64,000 bases of DNA from Stereum hirsutum FP-91666 SS1 (lineage: Eukaryota > Basidiomycota > Agaricomycetes > Russulales > Stereaceae), in contig NW_006763132.1 of the NCBI RefSeq assembly GCF_000264905.1, positions 2,854,023 through 2,918,022 on the forward strand, given 5' to 3'. The position numbers and the translations under genes were made by a program. Shown piece by piece: positions 24,700 to 35,532 of the stretch. Numbering within the stretch: the first letter of the stretch is position 1; each line of letters starts with the position of its first letter. A model generated the notes under the pieces. The model was not told the DNA's origin, did no database searches, and saw only the letters and a program-made list of their open reading frames with translations.

Positions 24700-27269
24700 A
24701 TGATCAGCCATAATCCTCTTCAGGATCCAAACGGGGTCAATGTCGACCACACGGCTCACGTCGATCCCACAGCTCAGGTCAGTCCTTACCGCAGTGCTCT
24801 CGTCGGGGGAACCCAACCCCCATGGATTTGGTCTGGGCCTCAAAACTTAGCACCTTGTCTCTCTCACACAGTCACTCAACCAAGCGCTCGATCCACATTT
24901 ATCGCAACAACATTACCATTATCCGCCACCGGCCCATATTATCACGCAAACGAACTCTACACACCCGACAGATCACTTGGCGTTTTATTCGCCACATCAG
25001 CCACCTCCGCCACAACCTCAGCAACAGCAGTCACAGCAAGACCTCCAGCCTACGCCGCCGCTTGAACGTCAACAAGAACCTGTCCACGTCGCTCCTCCGA
25101 AGCGGAAATATACCGACGCCACGTATGGCCAATCGAGTGGCGTAGGTGGAAGCAAGAAACGAAGACATGCACTGGGGTCTGGCGATGCTGGAGCAGATGG
25201 AGGAGACGACGACGACGAAGTGGATGGTGTTGAGGGTGAAGGAGGTGGGAATACGGCTGCGCGGCATTGGTCAGATGACGAAAAGACAAAGTTGTTTGTG
25301 TGGTTGTTGGGCCAGGAAATGGACGAGCATTTCGACGCGTTGAAGACGAAGAAGAATACGTGTTTTAGGGAGGTGAGTTCATTCGGTCACTGTTGCTTTT
25401 GTTCTTGGTGTGTGCTTTGGCTAGGGATAAAACGGCTCGGGGGGACAGTGAGTTTGCAGATATGCAGAAATAACCTTAACCGCACTCCTGAGGGAGCTTG
25501 AAGTGCCTGTTTATATAATGCACAATTGGGAGTTGTTTTTGAATGACCGTTTGCACTCCATCCTTATGGATGACACCAGCGGGCCACATCTTCGCTACCC
25601 AGACCCGATTTTATTCATATTCTCATCAAATACTTATGTGGCACACTTCCACAACAGTGCGCAATGGATGCCTTCGGTGGCCGCAAAACTTTCCTCGCCG
25701 TCAAAGGCTGCTACGAACGCAACTTCGTCGTCTTCAAGCAGATCTACGCCTTCGAGACCTTCACCGCTAACATGCACCACCAAAATCCCACCCAAAGCGA
25801 AGGCGGTACCTCGGTAGATCAGGAAGCGAGCAACCAGCGATTGAGATCTGAGAATGAGACGGAGAGACTGAGGGAGTATGAGAGGAAAATTTATGCGGCG
25901 AGGAAGGCGGGTTTTCATGTGGGGAATTTGAGCTCGAGAATATTGGATCATTGGCATAGGATGGGTTGGTATGCACTTTTCTATCACAGGTAAGTTGAAC
26001 TGTTCACACATTTCTATGGGTAAAAACCCGTAATCGGGCTATCCAGCCTGAGGTCTGTGCAATCGAGGCTTAGCGGTGGCGAAAGGGTCCTTTGTTCAAT
26101 TCAACTCTAGAGGATCCTCGTTAAGCCCCGTCGTGATATCCTCTTCACTTATTCTCTTTCTCTCTCTCTCCACCTTCACGCTAATCATGTCTTCTGCAAT
26201 CTTCAGATTCCATGGCGACCCCAACATCCACCGTCCAGCCCAAGGCAGCGGCGGAAATCGTCGAACCATGGGACCCCCAGCGCCACCCATGCACTCCCTT
26301 ACACCCACTTCCGAAGAATCAGTAGACCCCCTCTCCGGTCCCTCTCATCACCACCCACATCATCCACAAAACCACGCTCACCATCAGTCCCTCCCTCGCG
26401 ACCGCGACTACGGCACCCTACAAGATCACTTACCTCCCTTCGACGCAGGCGACTCTATCCCCTCACCGCCAACAACGCCGAGCGGAATGGCGCCGCTTAA
26501 TTCCGGTCAGATGTATGAGACGAGCTCCGGATCCACGGCGAGTTCGGGAGGTATGACCGCGACGGTTCAACCACCTCATAATCCGTATCGACTATCAGCC
26601 ATATCGGTACAGGGAGTCCCGGCGCCCCAAAGCCAACCTCAGGGTGTGAATGGGAGTAGATCGCCGGTAGTGACGAATGGGAATGGGGGCGTGGGTGCTG
26701 GTGGGATGGGAGGAACTACTGGGATCGGAATGGGGTTCGAGCCGGCGATGTTTCCCTTGCGGCCTGCGGCGCTCCAGGCTCAGCAGAACGAGTTGCAGCA
26801 GCAGCAACAGCAGCAGCAGTCACAGCCGGGGGTGGGACAGGGGCAGGGACAGCTTCAGCAGGCGCAGTTTCAGCAGTCGTCGGCGTCGATGCAGCAGGCG
26901 TCACATTTGAACACGGGACAGACTTCGCAGCCGCAGAATCAGCAGCAGCCTATAGCTGCTTTTACTTCCGTTGCTCAAACGCTGCTTACGACGTGTATGC
27001 GGCTCTTGCAGGCGCAGCAAGAGGACTCGAAGGTCCGGCTCGAGTATTTGAGGAGAAGGGAGGAGAGGGAGGAGACTGAGAGTAGGATTAGGATGGAGAT
27101 GGAGAGGCGGAGAGAGGAGAGAGAGGAGAGAGAGCATGAGGCGAAGATGAGGGGCGAGAGGGTTAGGCAGAAGAGCGAAATTGCGACGGAGATTCTGAGT
27201 AATGGAGCGGTGGAGGGGAGTGTGAGGAGCGCGGCCGGGGAGTATTTGAAGAAGCTTTTCGCGGAGTGA
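24700..27269 (+). CDS. Putative Myb/SANT-like regulator with polyQ region
   Basis: Four exons, 24700..24777, 24872..25372, 25658..25989 and 26207..27269, sum to 1974 nt (657 aa). The N-terminal 130 residues are His/Pro/Gln-rich. A basic patch follows (PPKRKYTD and GGSKKRRH) that could be a nuclear localisation signal, then an acidic Asp/Glu run. About residues 158-240 form a trihelix/SANT-like domain: HWSDDEKTKLFVWLLGQ, KTKKNTCFRE, CAMDAFGGRKTFLAVKGCYE and FVVFKQIYAFE. The C-terminal half is low-complexity Pro, Gly and polyQ (26793-26880). A long charged helix (RREEREETESRIRMEMERR) follows and could oligomerise. This layout fits a DNA-binding regulator, but no specific family member is recognised. 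Introns 2 and 3 are unusually long for this window (285 and 217 bp), so an extra small exon is possible. Confidence 0.78.
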
Positions 27270-28043
27270 GACATGGGATGTCCGGGTTGCGACTCTGACT
27301 TTGTATACCTAGGTAGTACCTCAGGGCACTCGAAGTTTTCTTCATTGTCGTTTGTTGTATGTACAATCCCTGTAATCGCTCAATCGCCCCGGAGATACTC
27401 AAACAACGGGCTTGTATTGTGCTTTATCTCTCCCGTCACGTTGCTGTCAAATCAAGCTTCCTTCCTGGAGGCTATCTACTGAACATGATCTGGCACCGTC
27501 TAGAATCCTCAAAGCATTTCACCTGCTCACTGCAATGGTACTGTTGCTGTAGTCTCGAAATCCAGACTCAAAGATCGAGGAAGACAATTGTTCTTCTTCA
27601 CTATAGACTGTTGCTGGTGTAAGTATCTTCGATTCTGTGCAGATCAAGTCCGCACTGACACCGACAAATCATCTTAATCCTGGCTATTTCTCACCTCTTC
27701 ACCGTGGCCCCTTTCTGGGTTTCTCCTCTGATTGCTATCAAAAGCTACTGGAGACATGCTTGCGATCAGGTACTACCTGTTGGTTGAAAGCGGTTATCAA
27801 TGACCGCGTTAATATTCCGATCTCGCCGCCAATGGAGTAATACTGTTCCTTTTATTCTACAGTACTTGGATGTCCAGCTAATGAACATCCGCAGGTCGCT
27901 GGATTTGTACGGAAAAGTGAAAATGGTGTCGCCTGGTGCCAATCTTCCCTCTGACTCTCTCGGACCCTTTACGATGCAATACAAGCAAAACAGCCATACC
28001 TGACCGAGAACTAACATTTGAGCACCGTCCAACCTCGAGCCTA
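27270..28043. other. Intergenic between convergent SANT and F-box genes
   Basis: A 770-bp gap with only short, random-looking frames on both strands. It should contain two 3' UTRs. Confidence 0.5.
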
Positions 28044-29735
28044 TTAGTTCCTTTCTTCCTCCACAACAGTCTCAACAAAGCGCTCAATTGTCTCCAGCAT
28101 CAGCCCCACATCCCCCCTCTCAACCCGCAGCTCCCCCAATTTTCTGTCATGGATCCTCTTCCGCTGCACAAGGGCGTTCAAGAACAAACTGCGTAACCCT
28201 CTACCCTCTGACTCATCCCCTCTGCTCTCATCCCTGAATGTAAAGCCCCAATGTACATTCGCGATCGTAAGGCTCTTCATCTGGTGGAACGTATCGTGAT
28301 ATCGCACATCTGGCGTGATATGCCGTTCGGTGATCCAGATGGTGAGGAAGGTCGCGAGCGCCCGGTCGGCATTCGCAATACGGACATGCTCCAGTCGTGT
28401 CATCTCTGGGAGGTATCGTGTCAAGCACTCGTCTGCTCTGTTTGCGTTTCCAGCTATATCCAGCGATACGACATCCCCGAGGCGTAGGGACTGCATGAAT
28501 CCCGAGATGGGACTGAGCGCATCGTTGTCGTCGCCTCGACGCTTGATGAACGAGATCGCCAGCTGGGGATCATCAGGGTCGTTATCAACGCTGTCGTTGT
28601 CGCAGTAGTTGTCGTGGTCGAAAACCGGAGACGACGACTTTCGCATCGGCGATGCTACCGTCCAGCCCTCAAAGACATGCAACATATGTACAAGCTCCTG
28701 ACTCTCCAAAGATCGCTGGACTCTCAAACGGCGCATTTGGCCGTTCCCAGACCTCACATCACCCTCTGAATCATATCCGTATGCCTGATGCCTTCCTCCC
28801 GGAAACGAGTGCGCTATCCACTCGAAAAGCGGCTTGTAGGCAGCTCCATACCCACAGGTCGCTTTGAACGACTTCAGCTCCGAGCTGAACGTCAAATGGC
28901 GCAGTAGACGTGCGCAATCGTTCGCAGGGCCTTCGAGCTGGATAGACCTGAGTGCGGGCAATTGGACGGTTGCGGTTGCGACAGCGTCACGGTGACTCTC
29001 GCTAGGAGATTCAGGCGAAGGGGGTAAGTTGTCGAGGATGAGCGATCGAAGGCTGCTCATGCCCGAGAGTGCGTCGAGTAACGATACCAGCGAAGGTATA
29101 CGTGAAGAGGGGTCGGAACGACTGTCGTGAATCTTGAGGGAAGTAAGGCCGGCGTGGAAAACGGATGCGGACCATGGGAGAAAGTAGCCGTTCAGCTCGA
29201 GACGACGAAGGCCGGGGACTGAGATGCTCAAAAAGCTGATCGGGGCGGGTCCAGAATAGTTCGTCTCTGTACACTCAATTGAAAGATATCGCAGAGAAGG
29301 TGCAGAGGCTGGAAGCCTTGCTAGTAGCATTGTGAGGAACTTTCGGGAGTTAGTCTTTATGATGAGCTCTTTCGTGCGATAAGACTGGTCGTCCAGAATC
29401 GACCCATAGAACATCAGCTCCCTTCCATAATCGTCCAGGTGAGTCATATCATGCACTCGAAGGCGTATGGGGAGTGTCTTCGATCGTGCTAGAAATTTGG
29501 GTACCCATCGAGGTTCCATGAGGATGTCTGTCCACAGATAGGGACAATCATCCAGCGCGACCTGGCGCAGACGTCGGCAAACAAACGTGATGACGATCCA
29601 CCTGCATGAAGCGACGGTCCTCTGCCCAGCTGCAAGATGAAAACTGGGCCCAGGGGAAACGGGTGGGAAGAGAGCTTGGTAGTCGAGCATGATCTTGGCT
29701 AGGATTTCGGTTGGAAGACGGAGGAGGGAAGACAT
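28044..29735 (-). CDS. F-box protein, 563 aa, intronless
   Basis: One open frame of 564 codons. The F-box is at the N-terminus: LLRLPTEILAKIMLDYQ, then WIVITFVCRRLRQVALDDCPYLW with its typical Trp. An LRR-like region follows (LRRLELNGYFLP, LTSLKIHDSRSD, LRSLILDNLPPS, LRSIQLEGPAN). The middle contains a Ser/Asp-rich disordered loop near residues 370-410. The C-terminus is charged (ETVVEEERN). By family, it would be the substrate receptor of an SCF-type ubiquitin ligase; the target is unknown. Lack of introns is common among Agaricomycete F-box paralogues. It shares only the general plan with the F-box-like gene at 22495-24264. Confidence 0.85.
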   Translation of the reverse strand: MSSLLRLPTEILAKIMLDYQALFPPVSPGPSFHLAAGQRTVASCRWIVITFVCRRLRQVALDDCPYLWTDILMEPRWVPKFLARSKTLPIRLRVHDMTHLDDYGRELMFYGSILDDQSYRTKELIIKTNSRKFLTMLLARLPASAPSLRYLSIECTETNYSGPAPISFLSISVPGLRRLELNGYFLPWSASVFHAGLTSLKIHDSRSDPSSRIPSLVSLLDALSGMSSLRSLILDNLPPSPESPSESHRDAVATATVQLPALRSIQLEGPANDCARLLRHLTFSSELKSFKATCGYGAAYKPLFEWIAHSFPGGRHQAYGYDSEGDVRSGNGQMRRLRVQRSLESQELVHMLHVFEGWTVASPMRKSSSPVFDHDNYCDNDSVDNDPDDPQLAISFIKRRGDDNDALSPISGFMQSLRLGDVVSLDIAGNANRADECLTRYLPEMTRLEHVRIANADRALATFLTIWITERHITPDVRYHDTFHQMKSLTIANVHWGFTFRDESRGDESEGRGLRSLFLNALVQRKRIHDRKLGELRVERGDVGLMLETIERFVETVVEEERN

Positions 29736-30181
29736 TGATTGGCGATGATCCCGAAGTTTCTGGATGGCCTGTTGAAGTTTTTCTATGCGTGCGTCCAGAA
29801 TATCTCTGATAGCGAGACTGTTCGACGCTTCGTCGGGACCAGGAAAACTGTGGATGGAACGATCAGCGCTAGCCCCGTGAGCTGGCTACACAAGTACTAG
29901 TACTATAGTCGCGCTCGGTACCCATCTACTACTGGTGGATCTTCGGGGCACTAAACCTTGCCTGAAGCTCACCTGGTGTACTGGTTTAGAAACTCGTCCA
30001 TTCTCAGTCCTCAGTCAGAATGGGGCGATCGAGTTACTACTGTTCTGCACCGTGACGTTCGACTCGGACAAGATGGCGACTCGGAGTCTAGTCAGGGACT
30101 CCGAGGTAGCGCGGTACGTAGTACGCAAGATAATGCGCAGATGTGCAGATGTGCAAGTCAATAGTGCAGATAATGTCAATG

Positions 30182-30600
30182 TACTGTACTTTTCCGACCT
30201 ACTGTTCGTCCCCTGTCCCCCCACCCCACCGAACCGAACACTTTTAGGGGGACTGTCCCCCCCTCTCACCGCCCCAACGAACAGCTAGGGGGGACATGCT
30301 CGTAATTCAGCAAAATTCATAATTATAATGAAAATCAACGAACATATTCCGATTGATGTTTTTGCACTGTTTTGGCCGAAATTTGTTGATGATTGTATGC
30401 TCTGGCTTACTAAAATCCCTGAGCACTCATATATGAGTGAAAAATCTTCATCCAGTGCCCTGTAGTAATATTTTTGTGGTTAAGACATTGAACAGTGTCC
30501 CCTGTCCCCCGGGCTCGACGAACAGGGGGACAGATGTGTGGCGCCAGGCCGGCAAACTCCGGGAATTTGAAATCGAACAGTAGGTCGGAAAAGTACAGTA
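30182..30600. mobile_element. MITE-like element with 27-bp terminal inverted repeats
   Basis: The 27 bp at 30182-30208 (TACTGTACTTTTCCGACC followed by TACTGTTCG) recur as an exact reverse complement at 30574-30600. The element is 419 bp long. Inside, further inverted G/C tracts (CCCCTGTCCCCC and GGGGGACAG types) sit near both ends, and the centre is AT-rich and non-coding. The outermost TA at each end could be a TA target-site duplication, as left by Tc1/mariner-type transposases; it could equally be part of the repeat. No transposase is present, so it would move only with help from an autonomous relative. Confidence 0.75.
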
Positions 30601-31172
30601 TGGTGAAAGACGCTTGCAAACTGAAAATTCAACATGAAAGTTCACCGTAGACGTCGAACGTTGAACGTTGGCAAGAGAGCTGCTGCCCTGATTCTGAACG
30701 ACTCGGAGCTGACGAAACCGTTCGCACGGCCGCTACTTGGGCGACCGAGAGATCTTGTGGCGGTTGAAGACACGCAAGCCCGACACGTGTATTTCATAGA
30801 TGGGTATGTGCCTGATTACGTAGTTAGTTAGTTCAACTCCGACTCGGATGGCCGTTAAGACAAAAATCGAGTCCCGGTGTAGAATTATTTTTGTCAGCCC
30901 CCCTTGGCCGCTACATACTCCACAGCACAGGATTCTCTTTTAAATTTCTGCCAGCGCAGAAATGGATACTTACCATTAATATTGAACTCTGCCGACACAG
31001 AACACATACATACTGGGGGAAGTGTCGACTTCGTCGCCGGACACCTTGCTTGAGATAAAAATTTCGTAATATATACAACCTCTTATCAGAAGAGTGAAGC
31101 GGTGTATTGGATGCAATTGACGTTCGGGAAATGAAAAGCTAAGCTATAAGGTAGTACTATGTTGAACACGGA

Positions 31173-31697
31173 TTGAACCAGACGAAATCCATTGTCAGTA
31201 TGTATTTGGGAAAGTACCAAACAGTCAAATGGGTCACTCCACGCAAGATATACACTCTGGCCGTGCATCAGGACAGCACCCCGCGCCAGAGACGACTCAA
31301 ACGCACAGGTCTTCAAGTCGTTGCCGAGTTCGCTATGGATATGAGAGTTACGGTGACAACAAATGTGGAGATAGACATTGATATCACGAGTGGGGCTCGA
31401 GGCACGACCTCCAGCATTATTCTGGATGAGGGCAAACAACAATATCATGATGGAGACGAGTCAACGGTCGTGCTTCATTACATGCCAGCATGCATCCTTG
31501 TCGAACTAGACCGCACACACGCCACACAGCTAGAAGGTTTGTCACGCAATGTCATAGAAGCAAAGACCGAAGATGAGAGTCCAAACACAGCGAGAGGCCA
31601 CAGTAGATTGCACCGTCAAGCAACATCAATCCTCCATGACAGCTGCGTACGGCTTCACAGATTTCCGGGCACAAGGACTCCCGGCTGCACTGAGTGA
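31173..31697 (+). CDS. Doubtful open frame, 174 codons
   Basis: A plus-strand frame starts MNQTKSIVSMYLGKY and contains FAMDMRVTVTTNVEIDIDIT. No signal peptide, motif or family is recognised. Antisense frames of similar length overlap, and codon choice is not clearly coding. Listed only because it is the longest open frame in a 3.1-kb gap. Confidence 0.15.
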   Translation: MNQTKSIVSMYLGKYQTVKWVTPRKIYTLAVHQDSTPRQRRLKRTGLQVVAEFAMDMRVTVTTNVEIDIDITSGARGTTSSIILDEGKQQYHDGDESTVVLHYMPACILVELDRTHATQLEGLSRNVIEAKTEDESPNTARGHSRLHRQATSILHDSCVRLHRFPGTRTPGCTE

Positions 31698-32296
31698 CAT
31701 TGCCTCGCCTCCGAGAAGAGAGTTGAACCTGTTCGATCTTAATGTGATATTGTCGCGAAGTTCAGGGAGATCGACTATTCGACTGCTTCGGGCTTTCGAA
31801 AACAAACTCTTGTTGAAGGGACACTGCGCAGAGTAGATGGCGGAGGATGGCAGGCTGGGCACGTTGTATTGCCCAGAAATTGTGGAAGTGCGTTGCCCAG
31901 GTCTAGCTGGAGTTTGGCGACATTGCAATAGCAGTAAGTACCGGAATACCAACGTCGTTGAGGTTCGAAGCGAGAACGCCCAACGGTGCACGACGGGATT
32001 GGTTTATTCTCAGTGGATGGCATACGCCGGGAGTACCGGGGAACGCCGGTTGATGCTGCGTTGTTCTTCCCACGATTTGTGGGTGTCCAGAGACCTTGCA
32101 AGCAAGGTGATTAAGTACCTTTGTTCTTTGTTCGGGCGAGTTTGGATCGTGCAGAACGAAATTGTTTTCATTCATTTCTGTCCGTGACGGTGCAGAAAAC
32201 AGGCCTATATAGGATCCGGCGCTGTGCTCGTACTGCTGCATTTTGGCCACTTGCACTTGCACTGAACAATTGTCATTGTGTACCGCGTAGTAATTT

Positions 32297-32355
32297 AACC
32301 AGCACCACCAACAGCACCACCAACAGCAGTACCAGCACCACAAGGACCAGCAACT
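32297..32355 (+). repeat. Simple repeat, AGCACCACCAAC type
   Basis: Imperfect 12-15 bp units rich in CAC, CAA and CAG follow one another in a non-coding stretch. Confidence 0.7.
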
Positions 32356-32893
32356 GACCAGTGTAAGTGCAGATGCAAACACGGATACGAGAGGGATATC
32401 GATAACGTAGTACATAACATAACATAAAGGGTAAGCTACGAATTCGTGGAGAATCTGAGAAGTGAGAAGGAAAGAATTGAAAAGCGGGCTGAGAAAGGAA
32501 AGAAAAGCAGAAGCGAGAAGCGAGAAAAGTGTTCATCCAAAGACAAACCAAGAGCACTGACAGAGGGAAAGGCTCGCAACATTATTGTAACCGCGACCGT
32601 AACTGTACCGTTCGCCGCTTTTCGTGAAGGAGTAAAGGAGAAGAAAAAAAACGAGCAAAGAGCAGTACCCCAGGGCCCCATCCCCCGACGACAAAACCTG
32701 ACTAGCGATGTTCATGATCATGATCAGTAGGAATTGGCCAGAAATCGAACTAACAGACATCGACACTTCAAACAGATCAACCAACCAAACGAAGAATTCA
32801 ATCAAAATCGAAATCGAAATCAAAAATGAATAATCAGTCAAAGGAAAAGTCCACCTTCGCCTTCCCTCTCTCCTCTTTCATCTTCATACCACC

Positions 32894-35100
32894 TCACCCC
32901 CTCCCCCCATTCGCATACATATACGTCCCCGCCGCCTTCCCACCCGCCGTCCCACCCGCCCCCGGCCTATAATAATTACCCCTCTGCTGCCCCCCACTCA
33001 AACCCACACCACCCGCCGTCGCACCCCCACCACCCAAGACAGCCCCAAGCCCATCGGGCGCCGCTACAGTCGGCATCGGCCAGGGGAGGTTCGGTCTCGA
33101 GACGGCCGGTGCCGGTGCTTGTGTGGCGTTCGTGTTCGTGTTCGTGTTTGTGCTGGCGTGCGAGATGTGGGGTGTATGAGGTGTGTGCGGTGTAGAAGTG
33201 TTGGTGATGGGGTTGTTGGTGGATGCGGTGGAGGTGGAAGTGGTGGAAGTGGTGGGAGGCATGAGCGGCGTCATGAGAGGCGTTGTCGAATGTGCGGCTT
33301 GAGAGGAAGGGGGGCGTGGATGTGTGTTTTGGGTTGAGGGCGACTGATGTATCTGCGTTTGCGTTTGTCCCTGTGTTTGTGGTGGTTGTGGTTGCGTGGA
33401 AGACGAGCCCGGCGTGCTATGGTTCTGTACAGGCGACGCGTTCGCAGACGTGGTATGGTTCGTGTTCGAATTGTTCGAGTTGGAGTTGGAGTTGGAGTTG
33501 GAGTTGGAAGGTCCTTCCGTGTTCCCGCGACGTCGTTTGGTTCCCCGGGTCGTACTTTCTTTGAGCCCGATAGTTGTCGCTCGTAGCAATATCTGATGCC
33601 TTCATGACACATAACACGCGTCAGTCTCGCCATCCTCATCCAAAGTCCCACACCACAACCCCCTCGGGCTCAACCCAAACCGAAATCGAAGCGGAATGAA
33701 ATGAAACAAAGGAGAACGAGAACGAAAACTCACCTAGACCTCGTACTCCCCCACTGTCCCACCACCCAATCCCAATCCACCTCCCCATCCTTCGTCGCCC
33801 CACTCGTCTTCCCCATCTCCGCCAACCTCCTCAACTTATCCGATTCCTCCGCTGACCACGTCCCCGATGCGCCCCCCACATTCACCGGATTCATGTTTAG
33901 GGTCGACTGCACGCCGCCCGTATGGGGGTGGGGATGCGGGCTCGCGAACGTCTGCGCGTTCGATGGCGCTGGTGGTGCGGATCCAGAGGGCTGAGCAGGT
34001 GGTGCCGGGGCAGGGACAGGGGCCGGAGATTGCGAGTAATACCCCGCAGCGGGCGTATACTGATAATAAGGCGCGGTGGGATAGCCGGCTCGTGGTGGTG
34101 TGTAGACGGCGGGCGGATAGCCGAGGGGCATGATGAAGGATTGGGGGTTGTTGATGACGGTGGGAGGGGGCTGTTGCGAGGGGGGGAGGCCGGTGGGGGA
34201 GGCGGAGGTGGAGGCGAGGGGGGGCGGTGGGGCGTAGGGGAGAGGGTAGGTCGCGGCGGGAGGGGGTTGGCCGACTAGTTGGCTGGGGTTTTGGAACTGT
34301 GGAGAGGGGGTCGGAGGAGTGAGATGAGGGTGGCCAAACGGTGTGGCCCGTGAAGGTGTTTCCGAGGGACATTGTATCGAACATAGAAAGAACTCACGAG
34401 TGAATCACAGATCCGCTTTGCATCACCGAGCATGGCAAGCGGGTCGACTTTGTGTGATGGACCCATCTGGTACGACTGATGGATGACGACGGGGGACGTC
34501 GCCTTGACGAGCTCTTCGGCCGCGCCATAGAACTCGGAGCAGAGGTTGAGCACGCGCCACTGGAACTCGTAGTACTGCTGGTTCTGGGGCGTGAGGCCGG
34601 GAACGGGGGGCGGCGCCGTCGTCGGGGCGGGATAGCTGCTGTGGAACGTGCTCTGGTGCGCCTTCGCCGACACGCTCACGCTGTCCCGTGGTTTCCTGTT
34701 CCTCGAGCCCTTGGGTCGTCCCGGCCGGCGTTTGTTCTCCGCATCGAGTGTGGCTTGGGACTGCTCGGGCTGCTGCTGGCCAGCACCGTCCGTCGAGGTC
34801 GCGGCCGGGCTTCGGGCCAAAAGGGGGATGTTAGACGAAGGAAAAGACAAAAGGCGTGCGTGACGGGAGATAGATGACATACGCTGGGGCAGAGCCCTGC
34901 CCGTTGGTCGGGCTCGGCTGCTGATTGTGGCCGTCGAGCTCCTCCTCGACGACGTCCTCCTCCTCCTCCTCCTCTTCCTCGCGGTGCTGGTCGCCGGTGC
35001 CGGCGTTGGAGGGGTATTCGAGGGCGGGCGGGGTGTAGGACGAGTACTGCGGGGGATGGAGTGCATGGGAAAGAGGTTGATAGTGCTGAGAGCTATCCAT
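32894..35100 (-). CDS. Putative AT-hook and Myb/SANT-domain regulator, 632 aa
   Basis: Four exons, complement(32894..33599, 33734..34296, 34398..34809, 34883..35100), sum to 1899 nt. The N-terminus is disordered with a glutamate run. An AT-hook core follows (KRRPGRPKGSRNRKPRDS), the minor-groove DNA-binding motif. A helical segment comes next (YYEFQWRVLNLCSEFYGAAEEL). After a long Pro/Ala/Ser region there is a Myb/SANT-like module split by the last intron (about residues 354-412): GTWSAEESDKLRRLAEMG, VDWDWVVGQWGSTRSR and HQILLRATTIG, with the spaced Trp residues of the fold. The C-terminus is low-complexity Asn/Ser/Thr, then Gly-rich. This points to a nuclear DNA-binding regulator; targets are unknown. 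The start at 35100 is the only ATG that opens the conserved frame. Confidence 0.82.
33477..33510. repeat. GTTGGA hexanucleotide repeat coding for Ser-Asn pairs
   Basis: Five to six GTTGGA units lie inside the last exon of the AT-hook/Myb gene. On the coding strand they read as alternating Ser and Asn codons. Length variation here would not shift the frame. Confidence 0.8.
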
Positions 35101-35140
35101 GCCAACGCGTTTGGGGATCGGAGCTGATAAAATATAGTCA

Positions 35141-35341
35141 ATGTACTCTTTCGAGGACCAAAACAACCCTCTCAGCCGTCCGTGGGAACAAATCGCACCC
35201 ATCAACAATCCTGCTTTTCGCGCCCAATTCGCACTCCGCTCTTCGGCATCGCAGCGGCAAATGCTACATACATTCAGACAGGAATTCATCGCAGCCCCTG
35301 CATTCGAGAAACACCTGCGAGCTTTGCCTGATGGTCGGTAA
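35141..35341 (+). CDS. Possible small protein, 66 aa, divergent from the AT-hook/Myb gene
   Basis: A clean intronless frame opens at ATG 35141, only 40 bp from the divergent AT-hook/Myb start, and ends before MEX67. An AT-rich TATA-like stretch (ATAAAATATA) lies about 10 bp upstream, too close for a core promoter of this ATG. Residues include SFEDQNNPLSRPWEQI, NNPAFRAQFALRSS and FEKHLRALPDGR. The protein is soluble and rich in Phe, Arg and Gln, and codon choice looks coding-like. No family is recognised. It may instead be a 5' UTR frame or an exon of a larger gene. Confidence 0.35.
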   Translation: MYSFEDQNNPLSRPWEQIAPINNPAFRAQFALRSSASQRQMLHTFRQEFIAAPAFEKHLRALPDGR

Positions 35342-35532
35342 ATCTCGCTTTGAACGGGGTGGGTGGACAGTGACACGGCTGAGTCAGCAGATGCCGTGAC
35401 CGTCGGGCGTCACCGTGTGACTCGTGCTCCGGGCTGTGAAGTGCTGGCCCGGCTCCGTCTTTTGGCTTGAACAGCAACCACGACCATCCTCGACCGCCTG
35501 CACGCCCCAGTCTCCAGATCGCCCTACAGACA

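Larger units (their letters stand above)
29736..32893. other. Gene-poor 3.1-kb stretch
   Basis: This is the longest stretch without a confident gene. It contains the F-box promoter, a 419-bp inverted-repeat element (30182-30600), and a CAC/CAA-rich simple repeat at 32297-32355. Weak plus-strand frames occur at 31173-31697 (174 codons), 31573-31836 and 31837-32187; they have mixed composition, no recognisable domains and antisense frames of equal length. The last 300 bp, just beyond the AT-hook/Myb stop, are likely its 3' UTR. Confidence 0.55.

Noticed and set aside
33119..34278. Plus-strand frames opposite the AT-hook/Myb gene
   Set aside because: They are antisense shadows of Pro/Asn/Ser-rich exons, giving Val/Arg/Gly-rich strings with no motif.
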